DNA of 64,000 nucleotides from Rhizobium sp. SL86 (GTDB lineage: Bacteria; Pseudomonadota; Alphaproteobacteria; Rhizobiales; Rhizobiaceae), in the NCBI RefSeq assembly GCF_026672545.1, contig NZ_JAPPRJ010000009.1, positions 682,001-746,000 on the forward strand. Reading direction: 5' to 3'. Both the position numbers and the translations under genes were made by a program. Positions 46,176-55,571 of this stretch are shown piece after piece; position 1 is the first letter of the stretch, and each line of letters starts with the position of its first letter. The notes under the pieces are model-generated. The model searched no databases. It was not told the origin of the DNA and saw only the letters and a program-made list of their open reading frames with translations.

Positions 46176-46223
46176 GCCGGGCGACGCCCGGCGAGCGGCG
46201 GCGGTGCATCAGGCACCGCCGCC
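46176..46223. terminator. Two adjacent GC-rich perfect hairpins
   Basis: GCCGGGCG-A-CGCCCGGC (46176-46192) is a near-perfect palindrome, followed by an 11-bp stem GGCGGCGGTGC/GCACCGCCGCC with an ATCAG loop (46197-46223). They lie between the stop of the DUF932 gene and the kinase gene, both on the minus strand. No T-tract follows. A terminator or insulator between the ICE and cargo transcripts is plausible. Confidence 0.5.
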
Positions 46224-46340
46224 GCCAGCGAGATCCACCCTTCGCGAACGGCATTCGCTCGGTCATAAATCGGAAGAACGCGCGTCTGGCCGGGGAAACC
46301 GGACGCGACGCCTATGCAACGCCGCGCCCGGTCCTGTCGT

Positions 46341-47537
46341 TTATACTGCGCGCTCCAGCAGGAGCTTTGCCTTCGCCTCCAGTTCAAGGCGCCCGTCCTG
46401 ATGCGTTTTCGTACGGGCATGGGCAGTCAGACCTTGCACGAAATCAAAGATACTTTCCGGCGGGCGGCCTTCCTCGCGCAACACGGTCTCGATAATCCTG
46501 CCGGTTTCCGCTTTGGAGAAACCGCGTCTGCGCAGGAAGCTTTCGCGGTCCTCGTCCGTGCGGGCAACGATCTTTTCCCGCGCCGCCTTGATCCCGGCAA
46601 CGAAAGGTGCGGCGCTCGAGTTGGCAAAGCTCATCAATGCGGGTGCCGCCTCATAGGCGAAGCGCTGCGCGGCGAACTTGCTGTGGCGGATGGTGATCTG
46701 CTCGAAACTCTCGACGCCCCACAGATTGCGGTTCATGCACACGGCGCGAAGATAGAAGGAGGCGATACCGAGCGTCTTGGCGCCGACTTCGCTGTTCCAG
46801 CAATAGAAGCCCCGAAAATACAGGTCGGGATCGCCGTTTGGCAGGCGTCCGGCCTCGATCGGATGCGTGTCGTCAACCAGAAACAGGAACACATCCCGGT
46901 CGCTGGCATAAAGGGTCGTCGTGTCCTTGGTGACGTCCACGAAAGGGTTGTGCGTCATCGACGCCCAGTCCAGCACGCCGGGCACTTTCCAGATGGTATC
47001 GCCGACCCCATTGCCGGCGATCTTCATCACCGCCGCCACCAGTTCATGGTCGAATATCCTGCCGTAGTCGGGACCGGTGACCGCCCGAAGCTCGATGCGC
47101 CCGCTGTCCGCCTCATAGGTTTTCACGAACTCGGAGCGGTGCGACAGCAGGCCGTGCTGCAGGTTGATGGCTGCCAGCGGCGCAGGCAGGTGGCGCAGAT
47201 AGGTGGATGGTGCACCGACAAGGCTGCAGAGCTGGCCAAAGCTCCAATGGGTCGGGGCGATGGGTTCATCGCGTCCGGGCACGATCAGCGTCAACCGCTC
47301 GGCATTGTCTCGGCTTGCCTCGACACGCACCGCGCAGCTTTCCACTGTGCGGGCAGTGGCACGATCCGCCCTCGCCTTGACGTTGTCATAGAGGTCCGGC
47401 AACGACAGGTAGCGCTCATCATCTGGACGCGAAAACCATTCCGAAGAAACCCGACCGTCATGCACGCCACGCGACACGTCGACCCGAAACGCCTTGTCAA
47501 CCTGCTGGGTGGTCTCCCTGGTATCGATTAAATTCAT
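46341..47537 (-). CDS. DUF932 family protein of plasmids and ICEs
   Basis: 398 residues of DUF932, a family found on plasmids, ICEs and phages, some members related to phage/plasmid-like protein TIGR03299; no activity is firmly known. Recognisable parts are 'THWSFGQLCSLVGAPSTYLR' and 'GFYCWNSEVGAKTLGIASFY'. The start is ATG 47537 with AAGGAGCAAGG upstream. A conserved ~225-bp leader with a strong hairpin precedes it, and a second copy of that leader precedes the ParB-like gene at 49060-51297. This points to common control and to membership of the ICE backbone on this side of the metabolic cargo. Confidence 0.87.
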   Translation of the reverse strand: MNLIDTRETTQQVDKAFRVDVSRGVHDGRVSSEWFSRPDDERYLSLPDLYDNVKARADRATARTVESCAVRVEASRDNAERLTLIVPGRDEPIAPTHWSFGQLCSLVGAPSTYLRHLPAPLAAINLQHGLLSHRSEFVKTYEADSGRIELRAVTGPDYGRIFDHELVAAVMKIAGNGVGDTIWKVPGVLDWASMTHNPFVDVTKDTTTLYASDRDVFLFLVDDTHPIEAGRLPNGDPDLYFRGFYCWNSEVGAKTLGIASFYLRAVCMNRNLWGVESFEQITIRHSKFAAQRFAYEAAPALMSFANSSAAPFVAGIKAAREKIVARTDEDRESFLRRRGFSKAETGRIIETVLREEGRPPESIFDFVQGLTAHARTKTHQDGRLELEAKAKLLLERAV

Positions 47538-47557
47538 GACCTTGCTCCTTTTCTTTC

Positions 47558-47783
47558 CCGTTAATGCCGAAGGCATGTCCCTCGACATGCTTTCCGGGGG
47601 CGCGTGAGCGCGCGGGGATGGAGGGGGCAAATGCCGGCGAGCATGGCCGGCCTGCCAGGCTTAAGCGGAACCACATGGCGGAGATCGCATAGGGGGATCC
47701 GTGCCGTTCTGCGAAGCGGCGGGCCTGCCATGCGCAGGCGGCGTTTGCGGGGAGCAAGGGGAAAAGTTCCCCTTGGCTCCCCG
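47558..47783 (-). repeat. Duplicated leader element, copy 1 (upstream of DUF932)
   Basis: Begins about 20 bp before the DUF932 start with ATGCC-GAA-GGCAT and continues through CGAGCGCG-rich and CCTGCCATGCGCAGG-like blocks. Its distal end is a hairpin at 47749-47782: GGGGAGC + AAGGGGAA, loop AAG, TTCCCCTT, one bulged G, GCTCCCC. A diverged copy with the same order of blocks lies at 51314-51540. Middle sections differ, while stems and termini are kept. Confidence 0.85.
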
Positions 47784-47909
47784 CATCGATCAGCTGAACA
47801 CCCGTGAAGCCGATCAGGACAATGGGAGCGCAGCTCTCCGCATATTCGAAGGGCGGCGGGCCTGAGCATGGCAAAGCCCCGCTTTCGCGGGGCCCGGCCG
47901 TTGACCATA

Positions 47910-48221
47910 TCAGTTAGCCGTGCGGCGGCGCGACCAGATGAGGGACAGTTCCTCGCCTTCCGCCTCGACCAGGCTGGCATAGATCGGAGCGGCGAAGCTC
48001 GGATCGTCAAGTTTGACGGAGAGATAGGCGTTGCCCTTGTCGGACTGCTTTTTCCATGCGGCCCCGAATTCCACGTTGGATGCGAGGACGCGGTAGTCCG
48101 GGCCGTTGTCGGTGTCGCCCTCGGCGGGCACGAATTTCACGGACTTGACGTTGAGGGTGAGGGTCTTGACCGAGCCCGTGAAGCCGTTGTCGGTGCGGGT
48201 GAAGGTGCCGATCGTTGCCAT
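47910..48221 (-). CDS. DUF736 family protein, copy 2
   Basis: 103 residues beginning 'MATIGTFTRTDNGFTGSV', clearly DUF736 and clearly different from the copy at 31503-31829. The start is ATG 48221 with AAAGGAC upstream; the open frame extends to 48404 but the family start is plain. The function is unknown; a single-stranded-DNA or structural role has not been shown. It lies upstream of the DUF932 gene on the same strand, separated from it by the leader element. Confidence 0.9.
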   Translation of the reverse strand: MATIGTFTRTDNGFTGSVKTLTLNVKSVKFVPAEGDTDNGPDYRVLASNVEFGAAWKKQSDKGNAYLSVKLDDPSFAAPIYASLVEAEGEELSLIWSRRRTAN

Positions 48222-48239
48222 GAGATTTAAGTCCTTTTT

Positions 48240-49059
48240 GCTGATCGGATCGCGCCCATCGCGACCTCGATGATGGTCGACGGACCGGAGACGATCGAGA
48301 CGCACCCCCGGGGTCCCTGTTGCGCTTGGCGCAATGGGGTGGCGCGTTGGGCCGCAATGAAATGGAGGGCGTCGGACAGCCGCTATTTTGAATTCGCGAT
48401 GCAAAGCGGGCCATCTGGCCGGCGGCGGAAAAAAGCGGATGACCGACGTTGCGGAACTGAGATCGAGGCGGCTGGCTTGCCGCCGGGCTTCGGTCAGACC
48501 AGATCAATCGAGTTCGTGTTGGGCGAAATCTGTTCGGTAAGACAGACAATCGCGTCACGGCCGATGTCGGCACCCTCGCCTGCCTCTAGACAAAGACGTT
48601 TCGGCTCACGCGGGGCAAGGCCTTCCGCTCATGCTGACCGTTGAACCTTTGCCGATCGGAGCGGCCCTTCCGCCCGGTATTTTCGTAGTTCGCTCTCATG
48701 CGTCACGGCATTCGAGTCGATACGGAACGTACTGCCATGGACACCACTTTCCATACCATCAAACTGAGCAATCCATCTTCGTCGCCGCACCCGCCAGCAT
48801 GGCTCTGGTCAGGTTCGCAGGGCAGTCCATGCCTGGTGTGGCAAAGTGTTTCCCCTCTGATGGACGCCACCAGGCCCAGGATATGACGGGGCCGAGCAGC
48901 GCGATCGGTCTGTCGCCATTCGCCGCCCTTGCGCCAGCGCATTTTGTTGGTCATGGCGTGCGTGTTCCCTCCGAGGTACGGCCGCGTCCCATGGGCGCGG
49001 CCGATTTTTTTCGTCAAGACCATGAGGAAGGCCGGAGCAGTATGCCCCGGCCCGTGGCC
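48240..49059. other. Long stretch without a supported gene
   Basis: About 820 bases between the second DUF736 gene and the ParB-like gene. The best minus-strand frame, 48703-48955, begins 'MTNKMRWRKGGEW' and reads as a basic peptide, but its tail does not look protein-like. It may be a decayed small gene. No hairpin or repeat stood out. Confidence 0.4.
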
Positions 49060-51297
49060 TCATTCGGCTGCTTCCGGGAGAACGAGCTGGCCCAGATCCG
49101 GATCAGGTTCATCGGTGCCGAAGGCCGCACGGCTGCCGTTCGACCCTTGCGGTGCCAATGTCGACCCAGGCCACGCGGTGCGCAGCAGTGGCGGCAACCA
49201 TCCGGTGCCTGCCAGCAACGGCTCTGCTGCTTCCGCCATGGGCTGCTTCTTCATGGTGGCGATCCGATCCGCCGCCTCGTCGCCCACCGCTTCCCGCACA
49301 GCTGCCAGAATATGCGCCTTGGTGACCCGCCCGAAATAGGTGCGCGCCGTTGGCGTCCAGTGCTGGTTCATGTCCAGCGCGAGCGCCGTCGCCAGCTTGT
49401 CGGCGGTCCGTAGCGCGCGGGGCCTTTGTTCCCATGGCAGCTTGAGGGCATTGACGGTCAGGGACGCGCAATGGGCGAAGAGTGCCATGATGCTCACGTG
49501 ATCCAGTCCCGCGATGAAGTCCCAGAGTTCGCCCACGTCTCGCGGCATGTCTGCCGCCCACCCGTCATGACGATGCGCCAGCATCTTCGCCGCCGCCATG
49601 TCTTCGATTCCATCGGCATGCCCGCCAAGCGATACACTGCCGGGGCGGATTTCGAGAGCGTGGGCATCGACGCCGCGATAGAATGTCTGTGCGGCAAGAG
49701 CATGGGTGACGGCGATCAGGGCGATATCCGGCTGCTCACCAAGTGCGAGGCGAAGGCCAAGCGTCCGGTGCGCGGTCAGGTCGCGCGTCAGAAGATCGGT
49801 AAGCGGCTGACCCGCATCACCCTCCGCCTCTTCCTGCGGCGCAAGGTCGGATATGGGGTTGCCCTCCCCGTCATGCGCATCGTCTTCGATGACTTCGCCA
49901 TCTGCGGTAACGCGGATACCATCGATGACGCCTCCTGTACCCACCTGTTCCGGTTCCGGGTTTTCATCCTCCGGGCGGACAAAGCCGCGTTCGAGCCGGA
50001 CCGTTCCATCATGGTTCAGTGTGACGAAAACGCCGCCCCGGCTGATGTCGCCGGCATCATAACCTTCGCGCATGGCATCGATCCGCTCGATCTCGGCTTC
50101 AAGCTCGGCAAAACGTTCATCCACATCGGGCGGCGGGTCGTCGTCCGTGTTCTGCCATTCCGCCGTCAGGTGAGCGAACTCCTGCCGCGCAGTCGCTTGG
50201 GCCGCTTCGTCTTCCTCGGAAAGCGCCACCGTCTGCGGATAGACACGCCGCATACCATGGGCGTGCGGGAAATCGATGAAGGCTTGCACCCATTTCCAGC
50301 CTTCGGCTTCTCTGAGGCCTGCGGCGATTCCGCCCAGCTTTGCGATGACAAGCTGGTCCAAAAGTGCGGGATCGTCATAATATCCGCCGCGATCCTCGGT
50401 AAACAGGTCACGGATGATGGTGCCGCCCGCGTCGGTATAGGCCTCCGCTCCGACAAATATGGCCTTGCGGTCGTTCGCCTGCACATGTGTCCGTGTCAGG
50501 TCGCGGCGGATCATCCACGGCTCACGGTTATAGCCAAGCCCGGCATAGACCTGTTCCTGCCGCGCATGATCGTCGGTGACGGCAAAAGCGATCAACTGGT
50601 CCAGCGTCAGTTCGCCATCGCGGTAGACCTGCATGAGTGTCGGGCTGACGGCGCCGAGACGCATTCGCTGCTTCACAACATGCGCCGTCACCCCGAAACG
50701 GGCAGCGATTTCCTCGGCCCCCCATCCGCGATGTTCTGCAAGCGCGCGAAATGCCTCGAACTGGTCTGCCGGGTGCATCGCCTCGCGGGTGATGTTTTCG
50801 TCAAGGCTGATTTCCTGCGGATCGTTGGCGGTATCCAGCACGCACCGGACATGTTCCGACTTCCTTATCTCCTTGCGCCTCACGCGGAGCAAATGCGCCA
50901 GCCTGCGGCCTTCGCCGACCGTCACGAAATAGAAGCCGGTCGGCTGACCTACCTCGTCCACCTCCGGCTCCACCACAAGGTTCTGCAGCATGCCCTTGGC
51001 GCCGATGCTGGCCGCAAGCGCTTCGATATGCGCCTCGCTGTGCGGGGTCTTCCTTGCATTGCGTGGCGACTTTTTGAGCTTTGCGAGCGGAATGAAGAGT
51101 TCCGCACCGTTTGCGGCGCCCTCGACGGCGTCCATCACGGAGACGATCTCAGCAGCAGCGCCGGGTCCGGGCGAGGCTAGCATCACCTCTGCCACTGCTT
51201 CCCGAATGCTGCATACCTCCGCACGTGGTGCCACCGCCTCCACCACGTCCACCGGTGCAACCGTGACGACCTTCGTCTTCTTCTGTGTCCTTACCAT
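49060..51297 (-). CDS. ParB/Spo0J-like nuclease-domain protein of plasmids and ICEs (745 aa)
   Basis: The N-terminal third is a ParB-N/Spo0J-type domain: 'IPLAKLKKSPRNARKTPHSE', 'VTVGEGRRLAHLLR' and 'LDENITREAMHPADQFEAF', followed by a helix-turn-helix ('GWGAEEIAARFGVTAHVVKQ'). The long C-terminal part is acidic in the middle and has no domain I know. Proteins of this size and layout are common accessory genes of rhizobial plasmids and ICEs and are longer than true partition ParB (about 300-350 residues), so a role other than segregation is likely. There is no parA beside it. The start is ATG 51297, with AAAGGAT upstream. It is preceded by the second copy of the duplicated leader. Confidence 0.88.
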   Translation of the reverse strand: MVRTQKKTKVVTVAPVDVVEAVAPRAEVCSIREAVAEVMLASPGPGAAAEIVSVMDAVEGAANGAELFIPLAKLKKSPRNARKTPHSEAHIEALAASIGAKGMLQNLVVEPEVDEVGQPTGFYFVTVGEGRRLAHLLRVRRKEIRKSEHVRCVLDTANDPQEISLDENITREAMHPADQFEAFRALAEHRGWGAEEIAARFGVTAHVVKQRMRLGAVSPTLMQVYRDGELTLDQLIAFAVTDDHARQEQVYAGLGYNREPWMIRRDLTRTHVQANDRKAIFVGAEAYTDAGGTIIRDLFTEDRGGYYDDPALLDQLVIAKLGGIAAGLREAEGWKWVQAFIDFPHAHGMRRVYPQTVALSEEDEAAQATARQEFAHLTAEWQNTDDDPPPDVDERFAELEAEIERIDAMREGYDAGDISRGGVFVTLNHDGTVRLERGFVRPEDENPEPEQVGTGGVIDGIRVTADGEVIEDDAHDGEGNPISDLAPQEEAEGDAGQPLTDLLTRDLTAHRTLGLRLALGEQPDIALIAVTHALAAQTFYRGVDAHALEIRPGSVSLGGHADGIEDMAAAKMLAHRHDGWAADMPRDVGELWDFIAGLDHVSIMALFAHCASLTVNALKLPWEQRPRALRTADKLATALALDMNQHWTPTARTYFGRVTKAHILAAVREAVGDEAADRIATMKKQPMAEAAEPLLAGTGWLPPLLRTAWPGSTLAPQGSNGSRAAFGTDEPDPDLGQLVLPEAAE

Positions 51298-51313
51298 TGT
51301 TCCAATCCTTTCG

Positions 51314-51540
51314 CGTTAATGCCGAAGGCATGTCCCCGACATGCCTCCCGGGGGCGCGCGAGCGCGCGGGGATGGAGGGGGCAAATGCCAGCGAGCACGG
51401 CCGGGTTGCCAGGCCAGGCGGGACGGATCTGAACTCTGGGATTGTCATGGCTATCGGGCGCCGGCCTGCGAGGCGGCGGCCCTGCCATGCGCAGGTGGCA
51501 TTTGCGGGGGAGCAAGGGGTAAGACCCCTTGGCTCCCTCT
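51314..51540 (-). repeat. Duplicated leader element, copy 2 (upstream of the ParB-like gene)
   Basis: Same block order as copy 1 and the same distance from the start codon. The distal hairpin at 51508-51537 is GGGAGC + AAGGGGT, loop AAG, ACCCCTT, bulged G, GCTCCC. Compared with copy 1, the A-T pairs next to the loop are replaced by one T-A pair, so the stem is kept by paired changes. Confidence 0.85.
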
Positions 51541-52083
51541 CCTCCCCAGCGGGATCGACTTCAAGTTGCGAAGCTTTGCAATTCGAAAGTCGGTGCCGTT
51601 GAAAAGATGGGTCGGCGGCCGCTTTCCCGTGGTCGCCCCGACAGTGAGTGTCATCACTCCGCCCAGCGGTGAGCATGAACGATGAAACCCTTTGGGATAC
51701 GACCCCACGCGCGAAACTGCGCGCGAACGCGCATTCCCTTCGGCGCGTTTCCATGAAAGTCTAGACCATCAGGAAACAACGCCGCCGACAGAGCCACTCT
51801 GAATCCCGAACCTGAGGCAAGAAAACGAGAACGGAAACATTATGGTGCCGCGACGTCCGAGAAGCGGTGTCGTCACAAAATCTGTCGACGACATACCGAC
51901 AGCCTGCCGTGGAGAATTGCAGCCGTGCGGCATAGGTGGTTTTGGCGTCGCCACGAATGGAGCGCTATGCGCGCACCGCATTTTATACGCCGACTGTCCA
52001 AAAGGTAAGCATGCCGGGCATTCGGTCTGGCCCCAATTGGCGATCAGCACGACCCAGGACGTCATCAAAGCGAGTGTGAAATC
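51541..52083. other. Intergenic region between the ParB-like leader and the PrtN-like gene
   Basis: No gene can be supported in these 540 bases. The neighbouring genes are divergent, so promoters for both should lie here. Short open frames on both strands have no recognisable product. Confidence 0.45.
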
Positions 52084-52347
52084 GTGGACACGGCTTTCCT
52101 TTTGATGGCGATGTATTCCGGCCGACCGATCATACCGGCCGACGAAGTGGCGAAGAGCTTCTTCGGGCTGACAACTGACAAGTTTGTTCGCAAGGTGTCG
52201 GCCGGCGACATCGCCCTTCCCCTTGTTCGCATGGAGGCTTCGCAAAAATGTGCGAAGGGCGTGCATCTCAACGACCTCGCGGCCTATCTAGACGAGCGTC
52301 GCGCCGCCGCAGTGAAGGAATGCCAGCAGCTTCATGGCAAAGGGTGA
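52084..52347 (+). CDS. PrtN-like (pyocin activator family) protein
   Basis: 87 residues: 'MDTAFLLMAMYSGRPIIPAD', 'DKFVRKVSAGDIALPLVRME' and 'KGVHLNDLAAYLDERRAAA'. This matches the pyocin activator PrtN family, whose founding member switches on pyocin genes in Pseudomonas; in rhizobial elements family members are small DNA-binding proteins of unknown target. The start is GTG 52084, chosen because relatives begin with the same residues; the ribosome site is weak. It is divergent from the ParB-like gene and may be the last ICE gene on this side. Confidence 0.75.
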   Translation: MDTAFLLMAMYSGRPIIPADEVAKSFFGLTTDKFVRKVSAGDIALPLVRMEASQKCAKGVHLNDLAAYLDERRAAAVKECQQLHGKG

Positions 52348-52560
52348 TTTGGATGATATCAGCATACGTTGTCGCCATGAATGACGGCGCGGTGGAACTC
52401 CAGAGCATCTTTCCCAATCGCTGTTCTGCTGCCGACTGCGGCTGCCAAGAGGGTGGATTGCTGCACCGAAAGATCGACACAGATTCAAACCGTTCATTCG
52501 CAATCCGGCACTTCGAACGCGTAACCACGCGTATCCGATCAGTTGATCTTCGTCTCCGTG

Positions 52561-53043
52561 CTATTTCCGAAGATGCGTGGTTGGCAGTGCGGTCGTATAC
52601 TTGACCTGGCCCAGGGCAAAGCTGGACCGGATGTTGGAGACGCAGGGAATGGTCGTCAGCCGGTCAATGACGAGCGCCTGGTATTTCCTGAGATCCTCGA
52701 CGACAACACGAAGAAGATAGTCCGCTTCGCCGGTCATCAGATAACATTCCATGACTTCAGGCATGGACCGCACAGCCTCGTCGAAGATGTCGAGGGATGC
52801 CCTGTCCTGTTGCTTCAACGAGATATGCACGAACACATTGACGGCGAGACCAAGGGATTGCGCGTCCACGAGCGCAACCGTTCCCTTGATCACACCGCTT
52901 TCCTTCAGGTCATTGACACGCCGCCAGCAGGGAGACGCCGACAGACCGGTCGCCAATGCGAGTTCCGCCGTGCTGAGTTCGGCATTGTGCTGCAAAAGAT
53001 CCAGAAGCTTCAACGTCGCGGCATCATAACTGACAGCAGGCAT
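52561..53043 (-). CDS. Lrp/AsnC-family transcriptional regulator
   Basis: 160 residues with an N-terminal helix-turn-helix ('ELALATGLSASPCWRRVNDL') and a C-terminal RAM/AsnC domain ('EVMECYLMTGEADYLLRVVV') that binds amino acids. The start is ATG 53043; an upstream in-frame codon at 53130 would place the N-terminus inside the operator region. It is divergent from the E1-like gene, an arrangement like MdeR-MdeB of Pseudomonas putida, where an Lrp protein controls a 2-oxobutyrate dehydrogenase E1. Control of the neighbour is likely. Confidence 0.93.
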   Translation of the reverse strand: MPAVSYDAATLKLLDLLQHNAELSTAELALATGLSASPCWRRVNDLKESGVIKGTVALVDAQSLGLAVNVFVHISLKQQDRASLDIFDEAVRSMPEVMECYLMTGEADYLLRVVVEDLRKYQALVIDRLTTIPCVSNIRSSFALGQVKYTTALPTTHLRK

Positions 53044-53050
53044 GAAATTT

Positions 53051-53091
53051 CCATTCTCCTGATCAAGCCGGTAAATCTTACCGAAGAATGG
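53051..53091. promoter_or_regulatory. Nested inverted repeats in the Lrp/E1 divergent region
   Basis: CCATTCT (53051-53057) and AGAATGG (53085-53091) flank an inner dyad CGGTAA-ATC-TTACCG (53069-53083). They lie 8 bp upstream of the lrp-like start and about 80 bp upstream of the E1 start, as expected for Lrp operators. Confidence 0.6.
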
Positions 53092-53168
53092 AGAAAGAGC
53101 AAGCGAGTTAGACCAGTAAATCCCCATCATGGGTGATACCTTTTCACTGCAGAAGGGGAGGACCGCAG

Positions 53169-55571
53169 ATGAAATCGAGCCTGTCGCAGGAAAAGCTTGA
53201 GATCCTGAAGAAACTTGAACGGCAGGTGCTTTGGCATGCGTGCTGGATGATCCACAACGCCAACCACATCCGCAAAAAGGGCGATGTCAAAGTGGGCGGC
53301 CACCAGGCGTCTTCCGCCTCGATGGTGTCGATCATGACGGCACTGTATTTCCACAGCCTGAAGCCGGAGGATCGGATCGCAGTCAAGCCCCACGCCTCCC
53401 CGGTCTTTCATGCGATCCAGTATCTGATGGGCAACCAGACCCGTGAAAATCTCGTCAATTTCCGTGGTTTCGGAGGCGCCCAATCCTATCCGAGCCGCAC
53501 CAAGGATGTCGACGACGTCGACTTCTCCACCGGCTCGGTCGGACTGGGCGTGGCAATCACGGCCTTTGCCTCGCTCATCCAGGACTATATCGACGCCAAG
53601 TCCTTGTCATCGCCGCGCCCCATGGGCCGAATGATCGCACTTGCAGGCGATGCCGAACTGGATGAAGGAAATATCTATGAATGCCTGCAGGAGGGCTCGA
53701 AGCACGACCTGCGCAACACCTGGTGGATCATCGACTATAACAGGCAGAGCCTTGACGGCGTCGTGCGCGAGGGACTGTGGAAGCGCATCCAGGCCATATT
53801 TGCGGCGTTCGGCTGGGAGGTGAAAGTCATCAAATACGGCGCCTTGCAGGAGGCCGCATTTCGAGAACCCGGCGGCACGGCGCTGCGCGACTGGATCGAC
53901 CATTGCCCGAACCAACTCTATGCCGCCCTCGCCTTCCAAGGCGGAGCGGCATGGCGAAAGCGCCTCACCGACGAGATCGGCGACCAGGGCGAGGTCACGC
54001 AACTGATCGACCGGCGCTCGGATGCGGAACTGTCCGAGCTGATGAACAACCTCGGCGGCCATTGCATCGAGACGCTGACGAACACCTTCGACAGCATCGA
54101 CCATGATCGCCCGACAGTGTTTCTGGCCTATACGATCAAGGGCTGGGGCACGCCGCTTGCCGGCCATAAGGACAATCACGCCGGCCTGATGACCAAGGCC
54201 CAGATGGAGGCGTTCCAGAACCGCATCGGGGTCGCCGCAGGCGAGGAATGGGAGGAGTTCGGCGCTATCCCGAATCCAACGCCGGTCCAGACCTATATGA
54301 AGACCGTGCCCTTCTTCGCCAAGGGCACGCGCCGCTATGCCGCTGCTCGTGTTGCATCGCCGGGGCCAGTCTTCCTGGAGGATCGCGAACTGTCGACGCA
54401 GGCAGGCTTCGGCAAGATCCTGGATGCGATCGCAAGGCGCAACGACGACCTCTCCAACAGGATCGTCACGACAGCACCTGACGTCACCGTGTCCACCAAT
54501 CTCGGGCCCTGGGTGAACCGGCGCGGACTGTTTGCGCGGGACGCGCTGGCGGATACGTTCCAGGACGAGAAAGTCCCCTCCACGCAGAAATGGTCCTTCG
54601 GGCCGAAGGGACAGCATATCGAACTCGGAATCGCAGAGATGAACCTGTTCCTGCTGCTGGGGGCCGCCGGACTGTCTCATTCTATCTTCGGGGAAAGGCT
54701 CATCCCGATCGGCACCGTCTATGATCCATTCGTCGCCCGCGGTCTCGATGCGCTGAACTACGCATGTTATCAGGATGCCCGCTTCATGATCGTCGGCACG
54801 CCATCGGGCGTGACGCTGGCGCCGGAGGGTGGCGCGCACCAGTCCATCGGGCAGCAATTGATCGGCATGAGCCAGGATGGCTTGGCGAGTTTCGAACCGG
54901 CCTATCTCGATGAGCTATCTGTTATCATGGACTGGTCGTTCGACTATATGCAGCGGGAAGGCAAAGGCGGGCATGACCCGCGGACCTGGTTGCGGGACGA
55001 AGCGGGCGGCTCGGTCTATCTGCGCCTGACGACCCGGCCACTGGAACAGCCGGTGCGCCGCGAGAGCGAGGCGTTTCGTCAAGGCGTCGTCGATGGCGCC
55101 TACTGGCTTCGCGAACCGCAACCGAATACGTCTCTGGTCCTGGCCTATCAGGGCTGTGTTGCGCCTGATGTGCTGACCGCTGCCGGACGCCTCGCGGAGC
55201 GCCATCGGGACGTCGCCGTATTGGCGGTCACGTCGGCTGACCGGCTCAATGCCGGCTGGACGGCAGCACAGCGCGCCAGGCGACACGGATATGCAGCGGC
55301 CCGCAGCCACGTGGAAAACCTGCTCGCCCCCCTGCCCCAGCACGCCCATATGATAACCGTGACCGACGGTCATCCGGCAGTACTCGGCTGGCTGGGTTCC
55401 GTGTACGGCCATGCGCTGACAAGCCTCGGTGTCGAGCATTTCGGTCAGACCGGAACGATATCAGATCTCTACGCGCATTTCGGCATCGATACCCATTCGA
55501 TCGTGGAAGCAGCGGAGGCGACCGTTCGACACAGTCAGAGATATAACCCCGGATTTTCGGCTGTCGGTTGA
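53169..55571 (+). CDS. AceE/transketolase-like thiamine-diphosphate E1 enzyme (2-oxoacid dehydrogenase type)
   Basis: An 800-residue homodimeric E1-type enzyme. The thiamine-diphosphate motif is 'GDAELDEGNIYECLQEG' ending in 'NRQ' (about 160-193); His residues 'GGHQAS' and 'KPHASP' fit the active site, and 'GIAEMNLFLLLGAAGLS' contains the conserved Glu of the pyrimidine domain. It is shorter than pyruvate dehydrogenase AceE (~890). With an Lrp neighbour it resembles MdeB, an E1 for 2-oxobutyrate. No E2 or E3 gene is in the window, so it must borrow them or act alone. The start is ATG 53169 after GGGGAGG; an earlier in-frame start at 53133 is unlikely. Confidence 0.85.
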   Translation: MKSSLSQEKLEILKKLERQVLWHACWMIHNANHIRKKGDVKVGGHQASSASMVSIMTALYFHSLKPEDRIAVKPHASPVFHAIQYLMGNQTRENLVNFRGFGGAQSYPSRTKDVDDVDFSTGSVGLGVAITAFASLIQDYIDAKSLSSPRPMGRMIALAGDAELDEGNIYECLQEGSKHDLRNTWWIIDYNRQSLDGVVREGLWKRIQAIFAAFGWEVKVIKYGALQEAAFREPGGTALRDWIDHCPNQLYAALAFQGGAAWRKRLTDEIGDQGEVTQLIDRRSDAELSELMNNLGGHCIETLTNTFDSIDHDRPTVFLAYTIKGWGTPLAGHKDNHAGLMTKAQMEAFQNRIGVAAGEEWEEFGAIPNPTPVQTYMKTVPFFAKGTRRYAAARVASPGPVFLEDRELSTQAGFGKILDAIARRNDDLSNRIVTTAPDVTVSTNLGPWVNRRGLFARDALADTFQDEKVPSTQKWSFGPKGQHIELGIAEMNLFLLLGAAGLSHSIFGERLIPIGTVYDPFVARGLDALNYACYQDARFMIVGTPSGVTLAPEGGAHQSIGQQLIGMSQDGLASFEPAYLDELSVIMDWSFDYMQREGKGGHDPRTWLRDEAGGSVYLRLTTRPLEQPVRRESEAFRQGVVDGAYWLREPQPNTSLVLAYQGCVAPDVLTAAGRLAERHRDVAVLAVTSADRLNAGWTAAQRARRHGYAAARSHVENLLAPLPQHAHMITVTDGHPAVLGWLGSVYGHALTSLGVEHFGQTGTISDLYAHFGIDTHSIVEAAEATVRHSQRYNPGFSAVG

